From assembly GCF_015057245.1 (NCBI RefSeq), contig NZ_SVET01000001.1, positions 368,872 through 432,871 of the forward strand: a DNA stretch of 64,000 nt, read 5' to 3'. How positions within the stretch are numbered: the first letter of the stretch is position 1; every line of letters begins with the position of its first letter. This DNA is from Pseudobutyrivibrio ruminis. Its GTDB lineage: Bacteria; Bacillota; Clostridia; Lachnospirales; Lachnospiraceae. A program made the translations under genes and the position numbers. The notes under the pieces are model-generated. The model was not told the origin of the DNA. It worked only from the letters and a program-made list of their open reading frames with translations, and searched no databases. Positions 53,601 through 62,095 of the stretch are shown here, one piece after another.

Positions 53601-53816
53601 ATCTACTGTAAGAGGCTCAATATAAACCTGATCTGCTATCTCTTTGTCTGTCATGATTGTGGCAGGGTTGGAGTTAACAAGACAAACCTCAATGCCTTCT
53701 TCCTTAAGTGATCGACATGCCTGTGTTCCAGCATAATCGAACTCTGCCGCCTGTCCGATGACGATAGGACCTGAGCCAATCACCATTACTTTCTTAATGT
53801 CACTTCTCTTTGGCAT
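50616..53816 (-). CDS. carB: Carbamoyl-phosphate synthase large subunit
   Basis: Enzyme of 1066 residues that makes carbamoyl phosphate for arginine and pyrimidines from bicarbonate, ammonia and two ATP. Two homologous ATP-grasp halves: the first begins VMVIGSGPIVIGQAAEFDYAGTQACRSL, the second, near residue 557, VLVLGSGPIRIGQGVEFDYCSVHA. The C-terminal 130 residues are the regulatory MGS-like domain (ITVKDADKPEALGVAKRFEKLG). It is full length. Its ATG shares one base with the carA stop, so the subunits are translated together. Confidence 0.97.
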   Translation of the reverse strand: MPKRSDIKKVMVIGSGPIVIGQAAEFDYAGTQACRSLKEEGIEVCLVNSNPATIMTDKEIADQVYIEPLTVDVLKQIIIKEKPDSLLPTLGGQAGLNLGMELAESGFLEEQGVKLIGTTAETIFRAEDRQAFKDTMEKLGEPVAASLVVNTVEDGIKFTNTIGYPVVLRPAYTLGGSGGGIANNQQELVEILTNGLRLSRVHEVLVERCIAGWKEIEYEVMRDANGNCITVCNMENIDPVGVHTGDSIVVAPSQTLGDKEYQMLRTSALRIIDELGITGGCNVQYALHPESFEYCVIEVNPRVSRSSALASKATGYPIAKVAAKIALGYTLDEIPNAITKKTYASFEPMLDYCVVKIPRLPFDKFITAQRKLTTQMKATGEVMSICNNFEGALMKAIRSLEQHVDSLLSYDFCDMTDEELNEALKVVDDRRIYCIAEALRRGASYETIHNITKIDMWFIDKIKILVEMELRLQQEELTVDLLKEAKRIEFPDSVIAHLNGKMTEDEVRQMRYDNGIVAAYKMVDTCAAEFDAMTPYYYSVYGSENEAVETKDRKKVLVLGSGPIRIGQGVEFDYCSVHATWSFAKEGWETVIVNNNPETVSTDFDIADKLYFEPLTNEDVESIVNLEKPDGAIVQFGGQTAIKLTEHLMKIGVPILGTKAEDVDAAEDRELFDEILEQTQIPRAAGGTVFTAEEAKEVANRLGYPVLVRPSYVLGGQGMQIAFNDEEIEKFMDIINQIAQDHPILVDKYLQGKEIEVDAICDGENILIPGIMEHIERTGIHSGDSISVYPAHTISQDIKDKIVDYTERLAKALHVLGMINIQFIAMDGEVYVIEVNPRSSRTVPYISKVTGIPIVDLAAKAILGHKITEMGYKPGLQPEADYIAIKMPVFSFEKLRGAEISLGPEMKSTGECLGIAKTFEEALYKAFLGAGVVLPKHKQMIITVKDADKPEALGVAKRFEKLGYKIYATRSTAKYLQDGGVDALQVNKISQESPNVMDLILGHKIDLVIDTPTQGHGDKTRDGFLIRRNSIETGVNCITAIDTAVALATSLESAPTEYTLVDVAKI

Positions 53817-54886
53817 TACTGCTCTCCTCCCATCATCTTAATAAATCTATCAAATAAATATCCGCTGTCCTGTGGTCCTGGGCATGCCTCAGGATGGAAC
53901 TGAACAGTGAAAATGTTCTTTCCTGTATACTTAAGTCCCTCATTTGTTCCATCGTTTACATTCACAAATGCAGGTACTGCAATTTTTTCATCAAGTCCAT
54001 CTGTATCAACTACATAACCGTGGTTTTGTGATGAAATGTATACTCTGCCAGTCTCCAAGTCCTTTACAGGATGGTTGCCACCTCTGTGTCCGTACTTAAG
54101 CTTGTGAGTATCTAGACCAGTTGCAAGTGCCATAAGCTGATGTCCAAGGCAAATTGCAAAAATTGGGACATTGCTGTCATAAAGCTTTTTAACCTCATCA
54201 ATGATAGGCCCGCAGTCCTTTGGATCGCCAGGTCCGTTTGAAAGCATAATACCGTCTGGCTCTGCTGCAAGGATTTCCTTTGCAGGAGTGTGAGCAGGAT
54301 AAATAGTAACCTCACATCCTCTATCATTAAGAGACTTTGCAATGTTTCTCTTTGCACCGAAATCTAATAGTGCTACCTTTTTTCCATTTCCTGGTAGAAC
54401 CGTCTTCTCCTGGCAAGTAACCTTTGAAACTACATCCCCAGTTCTATATGCCTGAAGCTTTGGCTTAATTTCATCGAAATTAAAGTGCTCGTTTGTAGTA
54501 ATCATTCCGTTCATTGTTCCGCGGTCACGTAAGATTTTTGTAAGAGCACGTGTATCGATACCTGAAATACCGGTGATATTGTGCTTAACCAAGAAATCCT
54601 GAATAGTTCCCTTGCAGCGGAAGTTTGATGGAATTCTACTAAGCTCTCTAACAATAAATCCATCAGGCCATGGTCTGCCACTTTCCATATCATCTGTAAT
54701 ACCATAATTACCAATAAGTGGATATGTCATGCATACGGCCTGACCTGCATAAGAAGGATCTGTCAGAACTTCCAAATATCCAGTCATAGAAGTATTGAAA
54801 ACAATCTCACTAACGACCTCTCTGGTAGATCCTATGCTTGTGCCTTCAAATACTGTGCCATCTTCCAAAATCAAAAATGCTTTCAT
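53816..54886 (-). CDS. carA: Carbamoyl-phosphate synthase small subunit
   Basis: Glutamine amidotransferase subunit of 356 residues. The N-terminal half carries TSMTGYLEVLTDPSYAGQ. The class I amidotransferase part has FAICLGHQLMALA (active Cys near residue 242) and the His-Glu in VQFHPEACPGPQD near residue 333. It supplies ammonia to CarB. AGAGG lies before the ATG. A 76-base imperfect hairpin lies about 60 bases upstream; no PyrR or attenuator pattern could be recognised there. No other pyrimidine genes are in the window. Confidence 0.97.
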   Translation of the reverse strand: MKAFLILEDGTVFEGTSIGSTREVVSEIVFNTSMTGYLEVLTDPSYAGQAVCMTYPLIGNYGITDDMESGRPWPDGFIVRELSRIPSNFRCKGTIQDFLVKHNITGISGIDTRALTKILRDRGTMNGMITTNEHFNFDEIKPKLQAYRTGDVVSKVTCQEKTVLPGNGKKVALLDFGAKRNIAKSLNDRGCEVTIYPAHTPAKEILAAEPDGIMLSNGPGDPKDCGPIIDEVKKLYDSNVPIFAICLGHQLMALATGLDTHKLKYGHRGGNHPVKDLETGRVYISSQNHGYVVDTDGLDEKIAVPAFVNVNDGTNEGLKYTGKNIFTVQFHPEACPGPQDSGYLFDRFIKMMGGEQ

Positions 54887-54943
54887 CTTTCCTCTTTTCT
54901 ACCCTTTTTCTTTCTCTCGCTCCCTCCCAAGTTCTTTTTGCAT

Positions 54944-55019
54944 ACCATCTGATATTTCTAACTATTCTAGTATCGCTCTCGCTATACTCACTAGAATAGC
55001 AAGAAATATCAAATGGCAT
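54944..55019. repeat. 76-base imperfect hairpin upstream of carA
   Basis: The sequence from 54944 (ACCATCTGATATTTCT) to 55019 pairs with itself around 54981, with a few mismatches (CTATTCTAG on both arms). No T-run follows on the carA strand, so it is not a standard terminator. It lies in the 240-base gap between purL and carA, and may be a regulatory leader structure or a repeated element. Confidence 0.65.
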
Positions 55020-55090
55020 TTTTCTAAATTATTAGAAGGGAGCTATTTAAACTAATCTCTAGAAAATCACATCGATTTTCGGATTTTGTA

Positions 55091-55124
55091 AAACTCCAAG
55101 GTAGAACAATTTACCTTGGAGTTT
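55091..55124 (-). terminator. Terminator of purL
   Basis: The 13-bp stem AAACTCCAAGGTA (55091-55103) pairs with 55112-55124, just after the purL stop, with a short T-run on the minus strand. Confidence 0.85.
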
Positions 55125-55129
55125 ATTTT

Positions 55130-58100
55130 TTATCTAAAGTAATCCACACCAGATTCGAAAATCTTCATGTCCTGATTACCATAAATGTTAAGTGCTACGC
55201 CACTTCCTCTACGCTCTGCATGAGCCATCTTACCAAATACTCTACCATCTGGACTTGTAATACCTTCGATTGCATAGTAGCTTCCGTTGATATTCCATTC
55301 CTCATCCATTGTAGGGTTGCCGTTTTCATCTACATACTGAGTAGCAACCTGTCCGTTTTCGAAGAGCTTCTTAATCCACTCTTCTGAAGCAACGAAACGT
55401 CCCTCACCGTGAGATGCTGGTGAACAATAAGTCTCTCCAAGCTGTGCACCTGCAAGCCATGGTGACTTGTTGCTGACTACCTTTGTGTAGGCAATCTTAG
55501 AAATATGACGTCCTATTGTGTTGTATGTAAGAGTTGGTGAATCTGCTGACTGTGTATGGATTTCACCGTAAGGTACAAGACCAAGCTTGATAAGAGCCTG
55601 GAATCCATTACAGATACCTAACATCAAACCATCTCTATTCTCTAAAAGATTTGTAATTGCTTCCTTCATCTTTGCATTTCTAAATGCAGTTGCGAAGAAT
55701 TTAGCTGAACCCTCTGGCTCATCACCAGCTGAGAATCCACCAGGGAACATAACAATCTGAGACTGAGCAATTGCTCTTGTAAACTCATCTACTGATTCTC
55801 TGATATCCTCGGCATTCTGATTCTTGAATACCTTTACATTTGTGATTGCACCTGCCTTTTCAAAGGCACGAGCTGAATCGTATTCGCAGTTTGTTCCTGG
55901 GAATACTGGGATAAATACTCTTGGCTTAGCAATCTTGTTTTTACTGATGTAGAAATTCTTTGCCTTGTAAAGCTCTGTGTTTACAAGAGATGTATCATCA
56001 TGGCTGCGTGTCTTGAATACCTTTTCAAGTGTTCCTGTCCATGCAGCAAGAGCCTCATCCATAGAAATCTTTACATCCTTGTATGTGAATGTTGCATCAT
56101 CTGTAACTTCACCAACTTCGTAGCCACAATCAGAGAATCCTCTCTTTTCAAGCTCCTGAATGATAGCAAGTGCGCCATCCTCTGAAACTTCAACTACGAT
56201 ATCGCCAATTACACATCCGAATAATAATCCGTTCTGGCATTCATCAACAAGCTTTACACCAAACTTGTTACCGAAGGCCATCTTAGAAACAGCTGGTACT
56301 AATCCATATGCATCAAGAGCATATGCAGCCTTGATATTTCCAAGTTCAACCATCTGTCTTACTACTTCATAAACAACCTTTGCTTGGCTGTAATTTGGCT
56401 GGTCATAATTATCACGAAGAATTCTAAGTAAGAAAAGCTTATCTCCTGCTTCCTTAAGCTCTGGTGTAACAATATCCTGCTGTTTTGCAACATCTACAGC
56501 AAATGATACAAGTGTTGGTGGAACATCAATTTCATTGAATGTTCCTGACATTGAATCCTTACCACCTATAGAAGGAAGACCGAACTCCATCTGAGCCTTG
56601 TAAGCACCAAGAAGTGCTGCAAATGGCTGGCTCCATCTCTTTGGATCTTCGCTCATTCTGCGGAAGTATTCCTGGAATGTAAATCTGATTTTCTTGTAAT
56701 CACCACCAGTAGCTACGATACGTGAGATTGACTCAAGTACGGCTAACTGTGAACCGTGATATGGTGACCAAGAGCTTACATATGGATTAAATCCATAAGC
56801 CATCATTGTAACAGCGTCTGTATTTCCATCTGCAACAGGAACCTTAGCAACCATTGCCTGAGTTTCTGTAAGCTGATATCTACCACCGAAAGGCATAAGT
56901 GTTGAGCCAGCTCCGATTGAGCCATCAAACATCTCAACAAGTCCCTTCTGTGAGCAAACATTAAGATCAGCAAGTGTATCAAGCCATGCTGCCTTTAAAT
57001 CATTATTTTCAATGTCCTTTGCTACCTTTTCGATACCGATTTTATCTGTATATTTATCATTGCTATCAGGAAGCTCTACATATACATCTGTCTCCTGATG
57101 AGCACCGTTTGTATCAAGGAATGCTCTAGAAAGGTTAACGATTTCCTTACCTCTCCAGTTGAGAACAAGACGTGGCTCCTCAGTAACAACTGCAACCTCA
57201 ATTGCCTCAAGGTTTTCCTCTGCAGCATACTGTAAGAACTTATTAACGTCAGCTGGTGATACAACTACAGCCATTCTCTCCTGAGATTCTGAAATAGCAA
57301 GCTCTGTACCATCAAGACCTGCATACTTCTTTGGAACCTTATCAAGATCAACTGTAAGACCTGGAGCAAGCTCTCCGATTGCTACTGATACACCGCCGGC
57401 ACCAAAGTCGTTACACTTTTTGATAATATATGAAACTTCTTCTCGTCTGAAAAGTCTCTGAATCTTTCTTTCTGTAGGTGGATTACCCTTCTGAACCTCA
57501 GCACCACATACTGCTGTAGATTCTGTGTTGTGTGCCTTAGATGAACCTGTAGCACCACCAATACCATCACGTCCTGTACGTCCACCAAGGAGAATGATTC
57601 TGTCTCCTGGATCAGAGTTTAATCTCTGTACTGCACGTCTTGGAGCAGCACCCATAACAGCACCAATCTCCATACGCTTTGCAACGTAATCTGGATGATA
57701 GATTTCCTTTACATATCCTGTAGCAAGACCAATCTGGTTACCATATGAACTATATCCATGAGCAGCCTCACGAACAAGCTTCTTCTGTGGAAGTTTTCCT
57801 TCGATTGTATCCTTTACTGAAACTGTAGGATCAGCAGCGCCTGTAACACGCATAGCCTGATATACATAAGTACGTCCTGAAAGTGGATCTCTGATTGCAC
57901 CTCCAAGACATGTAGCAGCACCACCAAATGGCTCAATTTCTGTTGGATGGTTGTGTGTTTCATTCTTGAAGTTGATAAGCCACTCTTCTTCTGTTCCATC
58001 TACATTAATAGGAACAACGATTGAACATGCATTAATCTCGTCAGATTCCTCCTGATCATTAAGCTTGCCATCTGCTTTAAGACGCTTCATAGCAAGAAGT

Positions 58101-58930
58101 GCCAAATCCATTAAGCATACAAACTTATCATCTCTATCCTTATAAAGAATCTTGAAGTTATCAAGATAATCATCAAAAGTTGCCTGGATAGGAGCTTTGT
58201 AATAACCATCTTCAATAGTAACGTTCTTTAACTCTGTAGAGAATGTAGTATGTCTACAATGATCAGACCAATATGTATCTAATACCCTGATTTCTGTAAC
58301 AGTAGGGTCTCTGTGTTCTTCATTGGAAAAATAGTTCTGAATGTGAAGGAAATCCTTAAATGTCATAGCAAGATTTAAGGAATCATATAAATTACGTAAA
58401 TCATTTTCAGCCATAGAAATGAATCCGTCAAAAGTCTTGACGTCGGCTGGCTCATCGAAATTATTAGATAGAGACTCTGGCTTTTCAAGTGAAGTCTCTC
58501 TAGAATCAACTGGATTAATACAATGTGATTTTATAGCATTAAATTCATCGTCAGAAATGCTACCCTCAATAACATAGGTAGTAGCTGTATGAATAGTAGG
58601 ATTCTCATCCTCATTTAGAAGTTTAAGACACTGCTCCGCAGAATCAGCTCTCTGGTCAAACTGACCTGGTAAAAACTCAACAGAAAAAACTCTGCCATTG
58701 TAATCAAATGTTTCTTCATAAACATCATCAACAGGTGGCTCCGAAAACACCGTCTTTACCGCTTTTTTAAAGACCTCATCAGAAACATCCTGAATGTCAT
58801 ACCGAATCAGAACCCTGACTCCTGTAACACCCTTGATGCCTAAGTAACTTCCTATTTCGGAATACAGTGACTTAGCAGATACTGCAAACTGTGGTTTTTT
58901 CTCAACGTAAACTCTTCTTACCTTGCCCAC
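55130..58930 (-). CDS. purL: Phosphoribosylformylglycinamidine synthase (single chain)
   Basis: Purine enzyme of 1266 residues, making FGAM from FGAR, glutamine and ATP. An N-terminal PurS-like part is followed by the synthase core (LDTYWSDHCRHTTFSTEL near residue 221, NFKNETHNHPTEIEPFGGAATC near 322, GRTGRDGIGGATGSS near 452) and a C-terminal glutamine amidotransferase: VFPGTNCEYDSARAF, GLMLGICNGFQAL (active Cys) and the His-Glu in ASHGEGRF. This combined form with about 1260 residues is typical of clostridia and differs from the PurL/PurQ/PurS split in bacilli. CGGAGGTG precedes the ATG. Confidence 0.96.
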   Translation of the reverse strand: MGKVRRVYVEKKPQFAVSAKSLYSEIGSYLGIKGVTGVRVLIRYDIQDVSDEVFKKAVKTVFSEPPVDDVYEETFDYNGRVFSVEFLPGQFDQRADSAEQCLKLLNEDENPTIHTATTYVIEGSISDDEFNAIKSHCINPVDSRETSLEKPESLSNNFDEPADVKTFDGFISMAENDLRNLYDSLNLAMTFKDFLHIQNYFSNEEHRDPTVTEIRVLDTYWSDHCRHTTFSTELKNVTIEDGYYKAPIQATFDDYLDNFKILYKDRDDKFVCLMDLALLAMKRLKADGKLNDQEESDEINACSIVVPINVDGTEEEWLINFKNETHNHPTEIEPFGGAATCLGGAIRDPLSGRTYVYQAMRVTGAADPTVSVKDTIEGKLPQKKLVREAAHGYSSYGNQIGLATGYVKEIYHPDYVAKRMEIGAVMGAAPRRAVQRLNSDPGDRIILLGGRTGRDGIGGATGSSKAHNTESTAVCGAEVQKGNPPTERKIQRLFRREEVSYIIKKCNDFGAGGVSVAIGELAPGLTVDLDKVPKKYAGLDGTELAISESQERMAVVVSPADVNKFLQYAAEENLEAIEVAVVTEEPRLVLNWRGKEIVNLSRAFLDTNGAHQETDVYVELPDSNDKYTDKIGIEKVAKDIENNDLKAAWLDTLADLNVCSQKGLVEMFDGSIGAGSTLMPFGGRYQLTETQAMVAKVPVADGNTDAVTMMAYGFNPYVSSWSPYHGSQLAVLESISRIVATGGDYKKIRFTFQEYFRRMSEDPKRWSQPFAALLGAYKAQMEFGLPSIGGKDSMSGTFNEIDVPPTLVSFAVDVAKQQDIVTPELKEAGDKLFLLRILRDNYDQPNYSQAKVVYEVVRQMVELGNIKAAYALDAYGLVPAVSKMAFGNKFGVKLVDECQNGLLFGCVIGDIVVEVSEDGALAIIQELEKRGFSDCGYEVGEVTDDATFTYKDVKISMDEALAAWTGTLEKVFKTRSHDDTSLVNTELYKAKNFYISKNKIAKPRVFIPVFPGTNCEYDSARAFEKAGAITNVKVFKNQNAEDIRESVDEFTRAIAQSQIVMFPGGFSAGDEPEGSAKFFATAFRNAKMKEAITNLLENRDGLMLGICNGFQALIKLGLVPYGEIHTQSADSPTLTYNTIGRHISKIAYTKVVSNKSPWLAGAQLGETYCSPASHGEGRFVASEEWIKKLFENGQVATQYVDENGNPTMDEEWNINGSYYAIEGITSPDGRVFGKMAHAERRGSGVALNIYGNQDMKIFESGVDYFR

Positions 58931-59083
58931 TTTACACCTCCGTGATATTTATTTTGTATCGCAGGATGTACAAAACCTCGCACACCCCACAGTTGTAGAT
59001 AGTATATCACAATTTGTTCACATGTCCTAATACTTTTTCAGTCTATTTTTTTAATTAAATTTGTTACTTTTTAACGAAAGTGT

Positions 59084-61486
59084 TTATTTATCTTTCCAAA
59101 AAGCTTTTACCTGGTCTTCTACATTTTCTACGGATGTAAATACAGCGTCGTTCCATTCTCTTGGAAATGTCTTTCTGTAACTTCCAAATCTAAATCGTTC
59201 ATCCAGCAACGCGATAACTCCCACGTCGTCCTTAGTTCTGATAAGACGTCCAGCTGCCTGAATAACTTTATTCATTCCAGGATACAAGTATGCATACTCA
59301 AATCCATTTTTACCATTCTCATCAAAGAAGTCCGACATAAGCTTTCTCTCATTGCCAACCTGTGGAAGTCCTGCCCCAAGTACAATTGAGCCAATAAGCT
59401 TTCCGCCAACTAAATCTATTCCCTCTGAAAAAATCCCTCCAAGAGTACAAAACGCTACCATTGATTTGTCTCTTTTCTTTTCAAATTCTAGCAAGAAATC
59501 TTCTCGTTCCTGCTCTGTCATATTTTGCTGTTGAACAATTACATCAACATCGCCCATTATGTCACTGAATTTGTTTTGTATATCCTCTAAAAACTTATAT
59601 GAAGGGCCAAAAACCATATAGTTTCCCTGCTTCGCATTTACGATAGTATTTATGTAAGTGGCAAATTTCTGATATTCGTCATCACCTCGTCTTGTATATT
59701 TGCTAGTTACATCCGTACCTAACATCAAAAGACGATTCTTCTGATTAAAAACCGAGTCCACATATATTGCATATACATCTTTGTCATTACAAAGCAAATC
59801 CTTGTAATAATCGATAGGAAGTAATGTCGCGCTAAAGTATACTGTTGCTCTTGCCATTCTAAGTCTATCCTGCAGCTGCGCAGATGGATCAATACAATAT
59901 AAATGAAGATTGAAATTTTTATCCTCATCAAAATCACAGTATATTCGATAGTGGTCACTATCCTGTTGATAAGCTAAAGCTGTAAAATTTCTCAATCTGA
60001 AATAAAAATCTAGAACTTCATCCTGATATATTCCAAATTTGATTTCTTTTTTAAATAGCTGTTCCAATATCATCTGCAAATTGTCACAAGCATTTAAAAG
60101 CATATCAACGTCATCTAATACAGTTATGTCGTGATCACACTCACGCTTATATTCAAGCATTATTCTATTGCACTTTTCCAATGCGTTAACAAGCTTTTTG
60201 CTGACCGGCTTAGCATATCTTTTTATAGAAAGAATCTCTTCCTTTATCAACGTTTCAGAATACATTTCTCTAGCTCTATCAACCATATTGTGAGCTTCGT
60301 CAATAAGGAATATATGCTCTCCGCCTTTGCCTTCAGCAAAAAATCTCTTTAAATATACATTTGGGTCAAACACATAGTTGTAGTCACAGATAATACCTTC
60401 GCACCATGTGCTAACATCAAGAGCCAATTCAAAAGGACAAACCACGTATTCTTCAGCATAGCCTAAAATAACATCTCTTGTTATTACTGTTTCTTTAGTG
60501 ATTACTTCATATATAACATCATTAATTCTATCAAAATGGCCCCTAGCATAAGGACAATAATCCGGATTACAATCAGCCTCATCGCAAAGGCACATTTTTT
60601 CCTTCGCTGTTAACATAATTGTCTTTCCTTCATATCCTTTTTCAACCAAAAGACTATATGCATCCCTAGCTGCAATAGCCGTAGCTGTTTTAGCAGTAAG
60701 ATAGAAAACTCTCTCAGCAAGATTCTGCCCCAAGGCCATTACAGCAGGATAAACATTTGCAATAGTCTTTCCTGTACCAGTAGGGGCCTGCATAAACAAA
60801 ATCTTTCTTCTATATATGCTTCGATAAACATCACTAACAAGCTTCTTTTGTCCATCTCTATAATCATATGGGAATTCCAAGCCTTGAACAGATTCAAGAA
60901 GCTCCATTTTATGATAGTATTGAAAATCTGCCCATTTCTTAAATATTCCAATAATGGTCAAAAACCAATCTTCTATTTCTTCGAAAGTATATACATGATT
61001 AAAGTACTTAACCTCCTCAGTCTCTAGACTAACATAAGTCATCTGTACTTCAATTGTTTCCAATTTATATTCAGAAGCTACCATATAGGCATAGCATTTA
61101 GCCTGAGCTTCATGTACTAGCACAGGCTTCTCAAATGTCATTACATCCATATACATTCCCTTTATTTCATCTACAGTGGCTGTAACAACATTTCCCGATT
61201 CATCTCTATCTAAAACAAGGCCATCAGCTCTTCCTTCCAAACCAAGAACATAGTCTTCATATTCTATCTGGAATTTAAGAGGAACTTCTGCACTATAAAA
61301 TGGACCCATAGAACTTTGTATTTTTCTATGGATCCTACTTCCTGCTTGCATTGCCTCAAAAGGATCTACCGATCCTTTCCTATCATCGATATCTCCTTCT
61401 CTAAGGAGAAACTCGACCAAGTTGCGAACCGAAATATTTATTTGTGCCTTTTCTCCCTCAGGAGTTATTAATCTAGAAACTTTCAT
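59084..61486 (-). CDS. DinG/XPD-type DNA helicase with N-terminal Cas4-like nuclease domain
   Basis: Protein of 800 residues. The first 200 form a PD-(D/E)XK nuclease-like domain (GRADGLVLDRD, then VDEIKGMYMDV and EAQAKCYAYM near residue 135). The helicase follows: QAPTGTGKTIANVYP (Walker A near residue 236), FLIDEAHNMVDRA (DEAH box) and VIQAAGRLIRTKDDVG (motif VI). Four cysteines (CLCDEADCNPDYC, near residue 296) fit the iron-sulfur cluster of the XPD/DinG family. It probably unwinds and trims damaged or stalled DNA. No strong ribosome-binding site is visible before the ATG; the terminator of the HPr-like gene lies directly upstream. Confidence 0.9.
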   Translation of the reverse strand: MKVSRLITPEGEKAQINISVRNLVEFLLREGDIDDRKGSVDPFEAMQAGSRIHRKIQSSMGPFYSAEVPLKFQIEYEDYVLGLEGRADGLVLDRDESGNVVTATVDEIKGMYMDVMTFEKPVLVHEAQAKCYAYMVASEYKLETIEVQMTYVSLETEEVKYFNHVYTFEEIEDWFLTIIGIFKKWADFQYYHKMELLESVQGLEFPYDYRDGQKKLVSDVYRSIYRRKILFMQAPTGTGKTIANVYPAVMALGQNLAERVFYLTAKTATAIAARDAYSLLVEKGYEGKTIMLTAKEKMCLCDEADCNPDYCPYARGHFDRINDVIYEVITKETVITRDVILGYAEEYVVCPFELALDVSTWCEGIICDYNYVFDPNVYLKRFFAEGKGGEHIFLIDEAHNMVDRAREMYSETLIKEEILSIKRYAKPVSKKLVNALEKCNRIMLEYKRECDHDITVLDDVDMLLNACDNLQMILEQLFKKEIKFGIYQDEVLDFYFRLRNFTALAYQQDSDHYRIYCDFDEDKNFNLHLYCIDPSAQLQDRLRMARATVYFSATLLPIDYYKDLLCNDKDVYAIYVDSVFNQKNRLLMLGTDVTSKYTRRGDDEYQKFATYINTIVNAKQGNYMVFGPSYKFLEDIQNKFSDIMGDVDVIVQQQNMTEQEREDFLLEFEKKRDKSMVAFCTLGGIFSEGIDLVGGKLIGSIVLGAGLPQVGNERKLMSDFFDENGKNGFEYAYLYPGMNKVIQAAGRLIRTKDDVGVIALLDERFRFGSYRKTFPREWNDAVFTSVENVEDQVKAFWKDK

Positions 61487-61489
61487 AAA

Positions 61490-61517
61490 TAAAAAACCCT
61501 GTGATAAACACAGGGTT
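61490..61517 (-). terminator. Terminator of the HPr-like gene
   Basis: The stem AACCCTGTG (61495-61503) pairs with 61509-61517 around ATAAA, followed by T on the minus strand. It lies only four bases before the helicase start. Confidence 0.87.
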
Positions 61518-61535
61518 ATTATACCTTATTCTATT

Positions 61536-61763
61536 CTATGCAACAACGAACTTCTTAACAGCGTTTCTAAATGATGGTTCGATGTGATCTGCAACATATA
61601 CATCCATGTCTCTCTTGATTCCCATTGCAAGTACTCCAAGAAGGGACTTACCATCGATATAAACTACTCCGCTATGAAGGTCGACATCGCTGCCACACTT
61701 AGCAGCTGCTGTAACAAACTCTTCTGCGTCCTGTGTGTTCTCAAGTCTAATTTTAAACTTCAT
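61536..61763 (-). CDS. HPr-like protein without the phosphorylated histidine
   Basis: Protein of 75 residues with the HPr fold: MKFKIRLENTQDAEEFVTAA, then VYIDGKSLLGVLAMGI. In HPr the active His15 lies in a HARPA motif; here the matching stretch is NTQDAEEF, and no His is present (the aligned residue is Asn or Gln). The regulatory Ser46 site is kept as GKSLLG. So it cannot carry phosphate between PTS enzymes in the normal way and may be a regulator like Bacillus Crh. The start at 61763 has AGGAG 11 bases upstream; a TTG two codons earlier is also possible. A strong promoter lies upstream. Confidence 0.85.
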   Translation of the reverse strand: MKFKIRLENTQDAEEFVTAAAKCGSDVDLHSGVVYIDGKSLLGVLAMGIKRDMDVYVADHIEPSFRNAVKKFVVA

Positions 61764-61832
61764 AAACAAATCAACTCCTATAAAAACCAAAATCCATTTA
61801 CTACAATACGTCTTCCTTAACGTACTTGATAC

Positions 61833-61861
61833 TTTATAACACCATTTATAAATGCTGTCAA
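61833..61861 (-). promoter_or_regulatory. Sigma-A promoter of the HPr-like gene
   Basis: On the minus strand TTGACA (61856-61861) is followed after exactly 17 bases by TATAAA (61833-61838), 70 bases upstream of the HPr-like ATG. Nothing else is visible in the 330-base gap up to 62095 apart from AT-rich DNA. Confidence 0.8.
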
Positions 61862-62095
61862 TGCAATTTTTGTCACAGACTTATCAATTCGTGCAGTAAC
61901 TTTTTGATTTTTATAAAAAATTGCTATGTGAAGTTTATCTGAACACTTTTATAAATTTCAGTTTCCGTATATTGCCTATTTTTCGCCGTTTAGCAGCATT
62001 TTCAGAGCGCGCGTTTCCAAGAAACCAAAATATATTGATTTAGTGTCCAAATTATTAAATTTTTGTAAATTTGTATTTAAATGAGTACAAAATCA

